From: Halorhabdus sp. BNX81
Lineage (GTDB): Archaea > Halobacteriota > Halobacteria > Halobacteriales > Haloarculaceae
DNA length: 64,000 nucleotides
Assembly (NCBI RefSeq): GCF_029229925.1
Contig: NZ_CP107254.1
Coordinates: 558,001 to 622,000 of the forward strand
Direction of reading: 5' to 3'
Below are positions 54,094 through 62,884 of the stretch, piece after piece (the stretch's first letter is position 1; every line of letters begins with the position of its first letter). The position numbers and the translations under genes are program-made. The notes beneath the pieces are model-generated. The model saw only the letters and a list, made by a program, of their open reading frames with translations. It did no database searches and was not told the DNA's origin.

Positions 54094-54267
54094 ATGTCGA
54101 TGGGCGCGTACGATGACGAGGAACACGAACGCCGTGAACGCAAGAACAGTTCGGTCGACGCGAGTTTCGACGACGACCGGACGGACTACCACGGCAGTGT
54201 CGACTACGAAAGTGAGGACTCGACCGAGGAACTGCTGGAGACGTTCAAGGAGATCCAGTCCGACTGA
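54094..54267 (+). CDS. small acidic protein (DUF5786-like)
   Basis: 57 residues: MSMGAYDDEEHERRERKNSS, then DDDRTDYHGSVDYESEDSTE and a helix. Resembles, from memory, the short conserved haloarchaeal DUF5786 family. Unknown role. TATA-like TTGATAGG lies about 40 bases upstream. Confidence 0.7.
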   Translation: MSMGAYDDEEHERRERKNSSVDASFDDDRTDYHGSVDYESEDSTEELLETFKEIQSD

Positions 54268-54346
54268 TTTGCCGTGCAAATTGGTACTGTCTGTCCCCAA
54301 CCAGTAGCGATGACGCTCTCTTTGTTCGGGCCCCGCTCGAACGCGA

Positions 54347-55204
54347 TCACTGACTTCCGTCCCACCCGGGCGTGGGCGTGGCTCCGCGCCGGGTTTCGAT
54401 CGTCCGTGCGAGCGTCGGATCGGCAGCGCTGGTTTCCGCCCGTCGTCGCCACTCGGCTATGGCCTCACTGATCCATGACTCGGCGGTCGCTGCCCGCTCG
54501 CGAACCTGCTCGTACCGCCTCGGCTCGACCTCTAAGGTGCCCGGACTCGACGCTGCCGCGACCGCGATGAACTCCGCGCGGTCGTCCCGCGTCGATTCGC
54601 CATCGCGAAGCCCCGTGATGGCGTCCCCGATCCGATCCGGATCCGGATGTGCGAAGACTGTCTCCCCGATCGCCGCGGGACCGAAGTTCGGCGTCGCATC
54701 TTCCGGGGGCTCGTCGTCGAGCAATCGATCGCCGCCGTGTTCGGCCTCGACGCGTTCACACTCCGTTTCGACATCGAGGACGAGGTTCTCGCCAGGGTAG
54801 ATTTCGCAGGTCTCGGGATACCGGTCGGTGTTGTGGATTCGACACTGCAACGTCGTCGGGTCGAGGAAGATGCAACTCGACAGCCAGCTCGGTTCGTGGC
54901 CGAACGGAGCTACTGGCTTCGGGACCGACCGCAGCCCGACGAAAAACGCCGGCCGGCCGTCGATCGCTGCCACCGAGACCCCGCCGACGTCGATGCCATC
55001 CTCGCTCGCGAACAGTCTGGGGACGAGTGCGTCGGCCAGCCCCTCCTCCACGAACCCGCGGATCGCCTCACGATGGAGGGGGACGAGGTTGTACTCGTCG
55101 TCGAGTGGTTCGTAGGGGCCGCGCCGCTCGTGATCGATGTCCCCCGCGGCGAGCGGCCGCCAGTCGAGACAGCAACCCGCACACCCCTTGCAATCGACCT
55201 CCAT
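54347..55204 (-). CDS. YkgJ-family cysteine-cluster protein
   Basis: 285 residues from MEVDCKGCAGCCLDWRPL. CKGCAGCC plus SSCIFLDPTTLQCRIHNTDR and PETCEIYP form the YkgJ/CxxCxxCC metal-binding motif (Fe or Zn). The second half is helical. Function unknown; the family is often linked to metal or Fe-S handling. ATG 55231 adds nine residues. Confidence 0.8.
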   Translation of the reverse strand: MEVDCKGCAGCCLDWRPLAAGDIDHERRGPYEPLDDEYNLVPLHREAIRGFVEEGLADALVPRLFASEDGIDVGGVSVAAIDGRPAFFVGLRSVPKPVAPFGHEPSWLSSCIFLDPTTLQCRIHNTDRYPETCEIYPGENLVLDVETECERVEAEHGGDRLLDDEPPEDATPNFGPAAIGETVFAHPDPDRIGDAITGLRDGESTRDDRAEFIAVAAASSPGTLEVEPRRYEQVRERAATAESWISEAIAEWRRRAETSAADPTLARTIETRRGATPTPGWDGSQ

Positions 55205-55345
55205 GTCCTGGCAGACGCTATCGTGAACCAAAGACGTGTGGGTGGGATCGGATCACTCGACCACGGGACCGGGCGACGGCGGGTGTTCGGGTGATCGACG
55301 CTGTCGATCGGTGTGCTTAGGATCGTCCGTCCATTTCCCAGGAGC

Positions 55346-57097
55346 GTGGATCCCTCCCGTATCGAATCGGCGTTTCCCGCACCCTCCTATCGCGGCAACC
55401 AGGAGGACGCCCTGCGTCGTATCCGGGCGGCCTTCGAGGACGGCAACGACGTCGTGCTCGTCCGCGCCCCGACGGGCAGCGGCAAGTCCCTGCTGGCGCG
55501 GGCGATCGCCGGCTGTGCCCGCGGGGGGAGCCAGGCCAGCGCGACCGACCCGATCGGGGCCTACTACACGACCCCGCAGGTCTCCCAGCTCGACGACGTG
55601 GCGAGCGATCCGCTCCTCGACGACCTTTCGATCATCCGCGGGAAAGGAAACTACAAGTGCATCCTCTCGGGGGAGACAGACACCCCCGTCACCCAGGCAC
55701 CTTGCGCTCGCGAGCGCGAGTTCGACTGCCAGGTCAAACACCGGTGTCCATACTTCTCGGATCGCTCGATCGCCGCCAACCAGTCGATCGCGGCGATGAC
55801 GCTCGCCTATTTCATGCAAACCGCCGGCTCGGACGTCTTCGGCACGCGCGACGTGGTCGTGATCGACGAGGCCCATGGCCTGGGCGAGTGGGCCGAGATG
55901 TACGCCGCGATCGATCTCGCGCCCGACACGGTCCCAGTCTGGGACGAACGCCCGCCCCCTGAGATCGACGACGTCGAGACGGCCGCCGACTACGCCGCCG
56001 GCCTCTCGCGGGTCTGTGATCGCCGACTGACCGACCTCCGATCGCAGGTCGAACTCGAACCCGAGGAGGCCGCCGAACGCGACCGACTCGAGGAACTCCG
56101 GTCGGACCTGACGTGGTTCCAGGAGGCCGTCCGCGATCCCGATAGCCCGACGACGTGGGTCGTCGACCAGCCCGACGGCGAGGGCACCCGGACGACGTGC
56201 AAGCCACTCAATCCCGAACGCTTTCTCTCACACACGGTCTGGGATCGGGGGAACAAGTTCGCGCTCCTCTCGGCGACGATCCTCAACAAGGAGGCGTTCT
56301 GTGCGAGCGCCGGTCTCGACCCCGACCGCGTGGCGCTGGTCGACCTCGAACACACCTTCCCCGTCGAGAACCGGCCGCTGGTCGACGTCACGCAGGGGAA
56401 GATGACCTACGAGGAACGCGATGCGACGATTCCGAAGGTCGCCGAGACGCTCGTCTCGTTGATGGCCCGTCATCCCGAAGAACCTGGGCTGGTGCACTGT
56501 CACTCCTACGCGATCCAGGATGCCCTTGCCGACGAACTCGAGGCGCTCGGCGTCGGCGATCGGGTCCGCTCTCACGACAGCGAGGACCGCGACGGCCAAC
56601 TCGCCGCCTGGAAGCGCAGCGACGACCCGACGGTCTTTCTCTCGGTGAAGATGGAGGAAGCGCTGGATCTGGACGGTGATCTCTGTCGGTGGCAACTGCT
56701 CTGCAAGGCTCCCTACCCCAACACGCGGGATTCGCGGGTCGCGCGTCGCCTGGAAGACGGCGACTGGGCGTGGTACTACCGGAGTGCGCTCCGGACGGTG
56801 ATCCAGGCCTGCGGGCGGATCGTCCGCTCGCCCGAGGATCACGGGGTGACCTATCTCGCGGATTCGAGCCTGTTGGATCTCTTCGATCGCGCCCGGACCG
56901 ACATGCCGGGGTGGTTCGCCGACCAGGTCGATCGGATGGAGCGCCCCGATCTCGCCGATCCGGATCCTGACGCTGCGCTCGCTGGACTGACCGACGGCCG
57001 GTCGAGCGGTCGGTCGGGGTCGGGGGGCTCGCGCCGCTCACGACGCAGTTCCCGGTCGGGATCGAATCCCGTCGCCGATGTCTGGGACACGGAGTGA
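55346..57097 (+). CDS. XPD/DinG-like ATP-dependent DNA helicase
   Basis: 583 residues, SF2. YRGNQEDALRRIRAAFED, VRAPTGSGKSLLARAIAG (Walker A), the four-Cys Fe-S patch region (YKC, APCAREREFDCQVKHRCPYF), VVVIDEAHGLG (DEAH), LSATILNKEAF and the C-terminal Q-x-x-GR motif in QACGRIVRSPEDHG. Unwinds DNA 5'-3' in repair or replication-stress settings. Ser/Arg-rich tail. GTG 55346 chosen; GTG 55313 would add 11 residues. Confidence 0.85.
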   Translation: MDPSRIESAFPAPSYRGNQEDALRRIRAAFEDGNDVVLVRAPTGSGKSLLARAIAGCARGGSQASATDPIGAYYTTPQVSQLDDVASDPLLDDLSIIRGKGNYKCILSGETDTPVTQAPCAREREFDCQVKHRCPYFSDRSIAANQSIAAMTLAYFMQTAGSDVFGTRDVVVIDEAHGLGEWAEMYAAIDLAPDTVPVWDERPPPEIDDVETAADYAAGLSRVCDRRLTDLRSQVELEPEEAAERDRLEELRSDLTWFQEAVRDPDSPTTWVVDQPDGEGTRTTCKPLNPERFLSHTVWDRGNKFALLSATILNKEAFCASAGLDPDRVALVDLEHTFPVENRPLVDVTQGKMTYEERDATIPKVAETLVSLMARHPEEPGLVHCHSYAIQDALADELEALGVGDRVRSHDSEDRDGQLAAWKRSDDPTVFLSVKMEEALDLDGDLCRWQLLCKAPYPNTRDSRVARRLEDGDWAWYYRSALRTVIQACGRIVRSPEDHGVTYLADSSLLDLFDRARTDMPGWFADQVDRMERPDLADPDPDAALAGLTDGRSSGRSGSGGSRRSRRSSRSGSNPVADVWDTE

Positions 57098-57278
57098 TTT
57101 TGGGTCACATGTTGTCGGCTTTCGACGGGGGACGCTGCGACGAATCGTCCCGTCGATCCCGAGTGCGTCCGCAGTCACGATCGGGCAAACCACGGAACTG
57201 GAACGACCCGCTACTCGATGTAAATCCGCTTGACGGATTCTCGAACGGGATCGGTGTTTGCCGGGGCACTCGACGCAC

Positions 57279-57365
57279 TCAAAACAGGCTGGACGCCGCG
57301 TAGGCGAACGACGACCCGACCATCAACACCACGAGGATGATCGCGAGGATCTGCTGTCGGTCCAT
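57279..57365 (-). CDS. 28-residue membrane miniprotein
   Basis: MDRQQILAIILVVLMVGSSF followed by AYAASSLF: a single helix with a short polar N-terminus and no cleavable signal. The same style of tiny protein occurs in other haloarchaea, to my memory. ATG 57365 to TGA 57279 is followed by no larger gene. The remaining 180 bases back to the helicase are empty. Confidence 0.55.
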   Translation of the reverse strand: MDRQQILAIILVVLMVGSSFAYAASSLF

Positions 57366-57425
57366 ATCGGGGCTTGAGCGCCGGGACGAATAGGTGTTAC
57401 CCTCTCGGGACTGAAATGCTCACCC

Positions 57426-58523
57426 TCACCGGATCCGTGCGTCCACGACGACGTGTTCGACGCCCTCGCTGTAACTCTTCACCCGACGAGTGTCGAGTAC
57501 TTCGACCGACCGGTCTCGATCGCTCGCGGCCGCCTCCAGCCGATCGATCGGCCGGTCGAACACCAGGTCTTCCGGCGTCGCTTCGTGAAGGTGCACGGTT
57601 CCCCTTGATTTCAGCGCGTCGAGGGCACTGTCGAGGTACTCGTAGGCGTCGTAGTAGCCCATGACGACGCGATCTGCACTGACCCCATCGACCACATCAC
57701 GACAGTCGGCCCGATAGGGCTGGACACGGTCGGTCACGTCGTTGAGCCGGGCGTTCTCCAGCAGGTACTGGAACGCGGTCGGGTTGCGCTCGACGGCGAC
57801 CACGTCCCCGCCGGCCCGGGCCATCGGCAGCGTGAAGTAGCCGATCCCGGCGAACATGTCGAGGACGGTCTCGCCGTCACTCACCACTTCGGCCATGCCT
57901 GCCCGCTCCTCCTTGTTGCCCGGCGAGAACATGACTTTCGCGAGGTCCAACGCGTAGCGCGTGCCGTGCTCGGTGTGGATCGTCTCCGTATCGCCCTCGC
58001 CGGCGAGCACGGACACGTCCGGCTCGCGGTGCTCGCCGGCGATCCCGTGGCGTTCGAGGACGGTGTCGGCCTCACTGTGGAGGTCCAGCAGCGCCTCGCC
58101 CAGTTCCTCGGGCCGCGGTGCGTCGCCGATCTCGACGAGGATCACGCTCCCGACGACGGCCCACGACGACGGCGCACGGTCGACCTCCGCTCCGGTCCAC
58201 CCGCGCTCGCGGAGGTGATCGGCCAGCGTCCGCAGTCGAGGATCGCCGACCTGCCGGACGACTTCGTGAAAGTCGACGGTTTCGGGGACGGCCGTCACGG
58301 GGATCGAGACGCCGCCGTCGCCGTAGGCCCGGACGCGCCGGTCTGCGTCGTAGACGCCCTCGTCGGTCAGGGCGTCGATGGCTTGCTGGGCGCGGGGTTT
58401 CTCGACGACGACGGCGAGCTCACCCTCATATTCCCCGGTGAGAACCCCGGACCCTTCACTTTCGCCGGTGAGAACCCCGGACACCTCCTCTTCGTCGTCC
58501 GGAATCGGACTGTCGTCACTCAT
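57426..58523 (-). CDS. Trm5/Tyw2-family SAM methyltransferase
   Basis: 365 residues. The Met-10 domain is seen in SVILVEIGDAPRPEELGEAL, KVMFSPGNKEERAGMAEVV, VLDMFAGIGYFTLPMARAGG (SAM loop) and VVMGYYDAYEYLDSALDALK. Either m1G37 tRNA methyltransferase Trm5 or the wyosine aminocarboxypropyl transferase Tyw2; the YYDAY in place of NLP favours Tyw2-type. An acidic N-terminal extension carries a 10-residue tandem repeat (58435-58482). Overlaps nmd3 by eight bases. Confidence 0.8.
   Translation of the reverse strand: MSDDSPIPDDEEEVSGVLTGESEGSGVLTGEYEGELAVVVEKPRAQQAIDALTDEGVYDADRRVRAYGDGGVSIPVTAVPETVDFHEVVRQVGDPRLRTLADHLRERGWTGAEVDRAPSSWAVVGSVILVEIGDAPRPEELGEALLDLHSEADTVLERHGIAGEHREPDVSVLAGEGDTETIHTEHGTRYALDLAKVMFSPGNKEERAGMAEVVSDGETVLDMFAGIGYFTLPMARAGGDVVAVERNPTAFQYLLENARLNDVTDRVQPYRADCRDVVDGVSADRVVMGYYDAYEYLDSALDALKSRGTVHLHEATPEDLVFDRPIDRLEAAASDRDRSVEVLDTRRVKSYSEGVEHVVVDARIR
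58435..58482 (-). repeat. 30-bp tandem duplication in the methyltransferase N-terminus
   Basis: CCGGTGAGAACCCCGGAC on the plus strand occurs at 58435-58452 and 58465-58482, encoding two SGVLTGE units (VSGVLTGESEG, GSGVLTGEYEG). In frame, so it lengthens a flexible acidic extension. Confidence 0.7.
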
Positions 58524-59652
58524 CGTTGATCTCGTCCGCCTCGTCGCTCGGGAGGACGTGCAACCCGGCTCGCGATTTCAACACCGGTACCGTCTCAGCG
58601 TCGGCGTCGAGATAGTCGGGCCGCGGGATCGATTTGGTCTCGTAGGTCTCGGGATCGAGCACCTGGACGGCGTGGTCGTCCTCGATCGCCACCAGCGTCG
58701 TCTCGACGCCGTCGGATTGATCGCCAAGCCGTCGGGCGTCGGGCGCATCGCCTGCCTCAAAGCTCGCCTCGTAGGCGTCGCCGGTCTTCAGCCGCGTTCC
58801 CTTGAGGTTGCCCTGGACGCTCCGAACCAGCACCGGTCCCTCGTCGTCCTCGGGATCGATTATTTCTCCTGGCCGGTAGGGCGGCAGACGAACGGCGTAG
58901 GTCACCCGGTAGACTTCGTTGCCGTCCTCGTCCTCGGTGATCAGCGTTTCCGAGTCCGAAAAGGAACCGCCGAACTCGCCGACGATCCGGCTGGCGATCT
59001 GCTTGCCGATGTTCGTCGTCGAGACCTTGATGTTCACCCCGTCGTCGTCCTCGCCCACCTCGGTGACGAACGCGTCACGAGCGCCCGTCGCCTCCATGTC
59101 GGCGACGATTTCGTGGGCGATCGCTTCGGCACGTTCGATCTCGTCGTCGGTCGGCGTCCGGTCGCGTGCCCGCACCTGGACGGTCGATGCGTAGGACCCA
59201 CCGGCGATCCGGCCACACCGCGTGCAGACTTGCCGGGAGACCTTCACGGGGACGACCACCTCCTCGGTGACCGCCGTCCCGCGGACGACCCCCGAAAACG
59301 TCGCGTGCATCCGGATCGTGTTGCGGTCGACCTGCTCGGGCGCGACCTGCCAGGAGACGTCGGTCGCATCGAGGTGGACACCCAGCGACTCGCTGGTTTC
59401 CTCGATCGCGACGTCGGTGTAGTCCTCGGCACCGACGTCGAGCCAGCGGTTGCCCCGGTGGACGGCCCCACACCGCGAACAGACGCGGACCTCGATCCGC
59501 TCGGGCGCCTCCACGAGGTCGAACTCCTCGAAGTAGCAGGCGTCACACAGCACGCTGTCGGGATCGTGCGCGTCAGGCTGACCCGGCCGCTCGGTCGGGT
59601 CGCTCTCGATCGCATCGCCACACCGCGGACAGAACGCACCCGATCGCGTCAT
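58516..59652 (-). CDS. nmd3: archaeal NMD3 homologue
   Basis: 378 residues. GAFCPRCGDAIE and LCDACYFEEFDL, then VRVCSRCGAVHRGNRW and SRQVCTRCGRIAGG form the zinc-binding CxxC series of NMD3; the latter part (GEIIDPEDDEGPVLVRSVQG) matches the C-terminal domain. In eukaryotes NMD3 adapts the 60S subunit for export; the archaeal role is probably in large-subunit assembly. ATG 59652. Confidence 0.88.
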   Translation of the reverse strand: MTRSGAFCPRCGDAIESDPTERPGQPDAHDPDSVLCDACYFEEFDLVEAPERIEVRVCSRCGAVHRGNRWLDVGAEDYTDVAIEETSESLGVHLDATDVSWQVAPEQVDRNTIRMHATFSGVVRGTAVTEEVVVPVKVSRQVCTRCGRIAGGSYASTVQVRARDRTPTDDEIERAEAIAHEIVADMEATGARDAFVTEVGEDDDGVNIKVSTTNIGKQIASRIVGEFGGSFSDSETLITEDEDGNEVYRVTYAVRLPPYRPGEIIDPEDDEGPVLVRSVQGNLKGTRLKTGDAYEASFEAGDAPDARRLGDQSDGVETTLVAIEDDHAVQVLDPETYETKSIPRPDYLDADAETVPVLKSRAGLHVLPSDEADEINDE

Positions 59653-59727
59653 TACACTGCGGTAGGGGATTGGTCTGTAAAAACGGCGCGGGTTCGAATT
59701 TAGCCGACAGAACGTAGCGCTTTGATC

Positions 59728-59748
59728 GGTGCTTATCTGAACACCGCC
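59728..59748 (-). repeat. solo MITE terminal repeat
   Basis: The minus strand reads GGCGGTGTTCAGATAAGCAC C, identical to the left end of both 216-bp elements. The similarity drops after about 23 bases and no matching right end is nearby. It lies 25 bases before the TumE-like gene, so it may form part of that promoter. Confidence 0.75.
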
Positions 59749-59772
59749 TTGTATTCCGCACCAACAATTAAG

Positions 59773-60108
59773 ATGTTGCACTTCGTAACAACAACCGTGC
59801 CCGGAGATGATCCCGCCCAGCCCGTCATCGAGGTCACGAAGGACTTCGGTGACCGCTATGCTGAGATCAATGCCTACCGGGTGCCCGAATCAGATCGGTA
59901 TCCGGAAGGGATCAAGTACTCGATGCAGTATGGCAATGCTGCAGGGGAAACGATCCTTCGCTACGACAACTTCCCTGACCACCCGGATACGGCACGCCAT
60001 CACAAGCATACGGCCGACGGGAGTGTCGATGACGTCGAGTTCAACGGGCTGGAGTCTCTCTTCCAGCAGTTCAAATCAGAGGTAATCGAACATGGCCACG
60101 ACTGGTAA
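59773..60108 (+). CDS. TumE-like toxin
   Basis: 111 residues starting MLHFVTTTVPGDDPAQP, with RVPESDRYPEGIKYSMQYGN and DNFPDHPDTARHHKHT, the DUF6516/TumE layout. The HTH protein that follows overlaps it by 17 bases, an arrangement repeated in haloarchaea. Presumed RNase-type toxin of a TA module, inferred from the partner. Assignment from memory. Confidence 0.7.
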   Translation: MLHFVTTTVPGDDPAQPVIEVTKDFGDRYAEINAYRVPESDRYPEGIKYSMQYGNAAGETILRYDNFPDHPDTARHHKHTADGSVDDVEFNGLESLFQQFKSEVIEHGHDW

Positions 60109-60505
60109 CGATACTGACCGTACGCTTCACGTTCGCTTTCGCGAGGGTGACGACGAGCAACTCTCGGACACGCTCGCCGCCCTCGACCGAGGCGAGACAC
60201 CCGATCCGCATCTCGAAGTGGTCTACACGGACCCCGCGGACGTACACAGCGTAACACGACCGAAATCACTGGAACTGCTGCGGGCGATTGTCCAGCACGA
60301 ACCCGGGAGTATTCGTGAGACTGCACGCCTCGTCGAACGTGACGTGAGTCAGGTCCACCGTAATCTGACCGAACTTTCGGAGTTGCATTTGATCGATCTC
60401 GTCGAAGAGGGCCATGCCAAACGGCCGGTCGTGTGGTACGACGCGATCGATATCGATCTCCCGCTGGTGGCATCGGCCAGTGATTCGGACGAAGCTGTCG
60501 TGTAG
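60092..60505 (+). CDS. HTH antitoxin (HVO_A0114-like)
   Basis: 137 residues. Winged-helix centre: RPKSLELLRAIVQHEPGSIR, ETARLVERDVSQVHRNLTEL and LHLIDLVEEGHAKRPVVWYD. Matches the HVO_A0114 family of DNA-binding proteins that accompany TumE-like proteins. Probably binds its own promoter and neutralises the toxin. Confidence 0.75.
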   Translation: MATTGNDTDRTLHVRFREGDDEQLSDTLAALDRGETPDPHLEVVYTDPADVHSVTRPKSLELLRAIVQHEPGSIRETARLVERDVSQVHRNLTELSELHLIDLVEEGHAKRPVVWYDAIDIDLPLVASASDSDEAVV

Positions 60506-60578
60506 TTTCTCCGTTGGGCATTCTGCCGACACCGTCACCCGGAGAGGTTTTCTTTCCCGATCACCTACGAGTGCGTGT

Positions 60579-61457
60579 ATGCAGTGGCAACCGGACTGGG
60601 GGCTGCGCGGGCGCATGGTCGTGACGATGTTCCTGCTGTTCGCCCTCTATATCGTGTTCGTGGGGGTGCTTTCGAGCGCCGGCGTCGGCCTCGTGGGTAT
60701 CGTCGTCGTGATGGGACTGTTCTCGTTCGGTCAGCTGTTCTTCAGCGACAAGCTCGCCCTGCGGAGCATGGGCGCGAAGAAAGTCGAGGAGAACGAGTAT
60801 CCCGAACTCCATAGCAGCGTCTCCCGGCTGGCCCAGCAGGCTGACCTGCCGAAACCCGACATTGCGGTGGCAGACTCGTCGGTCCCGAACGCCTTCGCCA
60901 CCGGGCGCTCGAAGAAGAACGCGACGGTCTGCGTGACGACGGGTATCATGGAAACCTTAGAGCAGGACGAACTGGAGGGCGTCATCGCGCACGAACTCGC
61001 CCACATCAAGAACCGCGACGTCGTGGTGATGACGATCGCTTCGTTCCTCTCGACGATCGCCTTTATGATCGTCCGGTGGGGCTGGCTGTTCGGCGGCGGA
61101 CGCAACCGCCGGGGCGGTGGCGGCGGGATCTTCGTCGCCATCGCCGTCTCGCTGGTCGTCTGGATCGTCTCCTACGTCCTGATCCGCGCTCTCTCCCGGT
61201 ACCGGGAGTACGCCGCCGACCGAGGCGGGGCGATCATCTCCGGCCAACCTTCGGCGCTGGCCTCGGCGCTCGCGAAGATCGACAACCGGATGGACCGCGT
61301 TCCCAAGGAGGACCTCCGAAGCCAGTCGGAGATGAACGCCTTCTTCATCGTCCCGATCTCGAAGGGGATGATCGCCAACCTCTTTAGGACCCACCCCTCG
61401 ACGGAGAAGCGAATCGATCGCCTCCAGGAACTCGAACGCGAGATGGAAACGGTTTGA
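60579..61457 (+). CDS. htpX: zinc metalloprotease HtpX
   Basis: 292 residues. Two N-terminal helices (GLRGRMVVTMFLLFALYIVF and SSAGVGLVGIVVVMGLFSFG), HELAH zinc motif (GVIAHELAHIKNRDVVVMT), two more helices (about 150-205) and RYREYAADRGG carrying the third ligand. Membrane quality control of misfolded proteins. ATG 60579. Confidence 0.92.
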   Translation: MQWQPDWGLRGRMVVTMFLLFALYIVFVGVLSSAGVGLVGIVVVMGLFSFGQLFFSDKLALRSMGAKKVEENEYPELHSSVSRLAQQADLPKPDIAVADSSVPNAFATGRSKKNATVCVTTGIMETLEQDELEGVIAHELAHIKNRDVVVMTIASFLSTIAFMIVRWGWLFGGGRNRRGGGGGIFVAIAVSLVVWIVSYVLIRALSRYREYAADRGGAIISGQPSALASALAKIDNRMDRVPKEDLRSQSEMNAFFIVPISKGMIANLFRTHPSTEKRIDRLQELEREMETV

Positions 61458-61488
61458 GAGCCGGATTCTTCCTGTCGTCGCCCCGTAC

Positions 61489-61704
61489 GGCGGTGTTCAG
61501 ATAAGCACCGAGCAAAGAGTTTGTTTCTCCTGCTTTTCAGCCGGATCCTGGCGGAATGAAAGGGCGAGCCAGTTTCGGGAACCCCGACGAAGCAAGCACT
61601 GCAGGCCGCAGCGCGGCCGAAGCGCGCAGCGAGGCGCGGGACCGAAACTGGCGAGGGCTTTCAGGGCAGTCTCACTCTGGTTAGATCCTTATCTGAACAC
61701 TACC
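61489..61704. mobile_element. 216-bp MITE, copy 2
   Basis: Same length, ends and core as copy 1 (20669-20884). Flanked by a perfect 8-bp direct repeat CCCCGTAC (61481-61488 and 61705-61712). The centre differs at scattered positions only. It separates htpX from the HTH/PIN module. Two insertions, each with a different 8-bp duplication, show independent transposition. Confidence 0.88.
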
Positions 61705-61755
61705 CCCCGTACAGTCGGAACTCTTATATCGAATTATGTATAACTCATAACTAGG

Positions 61756-62292
61756 ATGGCCCAGTCCCCACCACAGTCGGGTCAGTCACCCATTCGGCAG
61801 CTACAGACAGTTGCCGACCTCCTCGAAACGCCGGCACTCGCCCGGGTTTACGCCCAGGTTTTACGGGACGGTCCGGTCACTGTGTCCGATATCGTCGACG
61901 GAGTCGACATCCCGCAGGGGACCGCCTACGAGTACGTCCGGAAGCTCGAAACGGCCGGATTGCTCGAGAAAACCCGCGACCGGCGTCCGTACGAATACGA
62001 CGCCGAGCCGATCGCCCTCACGCTCTCGGCTGCCGAGGAGACGCGAACGATCACGCCGGCACTCATCGCGGCCGTTGCCCGTCGCGAAGCAGACGAGGAC
62101 ATCGACGTGTACATCGATCGACACGGTCTCGACGGCCTCGCTGTCGCGCTCGAGTACGCCTTCGAGTACGTCGAGGGCACGGTCAACTATCGCATTGCGG
62201 CCCGGGAACTCGATCTCTCACCCCTCGAAGCCGAGATCATCTTACAGGCGCTCGAACCAGTCGCCACCGAGTACGCTGACGAACGTACATGA
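61756..62292 (+). CDS. HTH regulator / antitoxin of a PIN module
   Basis: 178 residues. Winged helix at about 20-85 (LETPALARVYAQVLRDGPVT, DIPQGTAYEYVRKLETAGLL), then a helical C-terminal half. ATGA overlap with the PIN gene. A partly symmetric TTATATCGAATTATGTATAA (61724-61743) precedes it and is a candidate operator. Confidence 0.8.
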   Translation: MAQSPPQSGQSPIRQLQTVADLLETPALARVYAQVLRDGPVTVSDIVDGVDIPQGTAYEYVRKLETAGLLEKTRDRRPYEYDAEPIALTLSAAEETRTITPALIAAVARREADEDIDVYIDRHGLDGLAVALEYAFEYVEGTVNYRIAARELDLSPLEAEIILQALEPVATEYADERT

Positions 62293-62816
62293 CGACTGTC
62301 TACGTCGCTGATACTGGTGTTTTCGTTCGCTGTGGCGGGCCTGAGAAAGACAAGTTCCAGCGGCTTCGCCGGGCTGTTCGACAGGCAGACATCTCCCTGC
62401 GAATTCCACAACGCGTCTACGAGGAACTCGGTGGCGATACTGCTGCGGAGGAATATCCTTCGGGAGACGTGCCGTATTCGGCTGGGATCCGATCGGGCTG
62501 GATCGTCGTCGCCGACGAACTCGACTACACCAATCCGTTGGTTTCGACGGTGATGGACGAGACACGCAGATTCATCGCCAGCGAGACCGACCGCGACGAG
62601 GATCGTATCGAGAAGGCGGACACGGCTCTCGTTGGGCTTGCCGGACAACTTTTGGATGCCGGCGAGGCGGACCGCATCGTGCTGTTGACGACGGACAAAC
62701 CGGCGGGACGAGCGGCTGTGCGCTTACTTCCTACCCACGGCTTCGAGGACTGTATCGAGTTCCGATACGTTAGCGAAGCGTTTCTGGAGACGATCACTGC
62801 CGACGAATTTCGTTGA
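62289..62816 (+). CDS. PIN-domain protein (VapC-like RNase)
   Basis: 175 residues. VYVADTGVFVR (Asp7), RIEKADTALVGLAGQLLDAG and VLLTTDKPAGRAAVRLL carry the PIN metal-binding acids. Probably a toxin ribonuclease held by the overlapping HTH protein. Longer than classical VapC (~130). Confidence 0.8.
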   Translation: MTTVYVADTGVFVRCGGPEKDKFQRLRRAVRQADISLRIPQRVYEELGGDTAAEEYPSGDVPYSAGIRSGWIVVADELDYTNPLVSTVMDETRRFIASETDRDEDRIEKADTALVGLAGQLLDAGEADRIVLLTTDKPAGRAAVRLLPTHGFEDCIEFRYVSEAFLETITADEFR

Positions 62817-62884
62817 GATTCCGCATTCCGAAGGCGGCATATCGGAGTTATTTTCCTGCGACGGTGAGAACCTACGGCGTCCGC

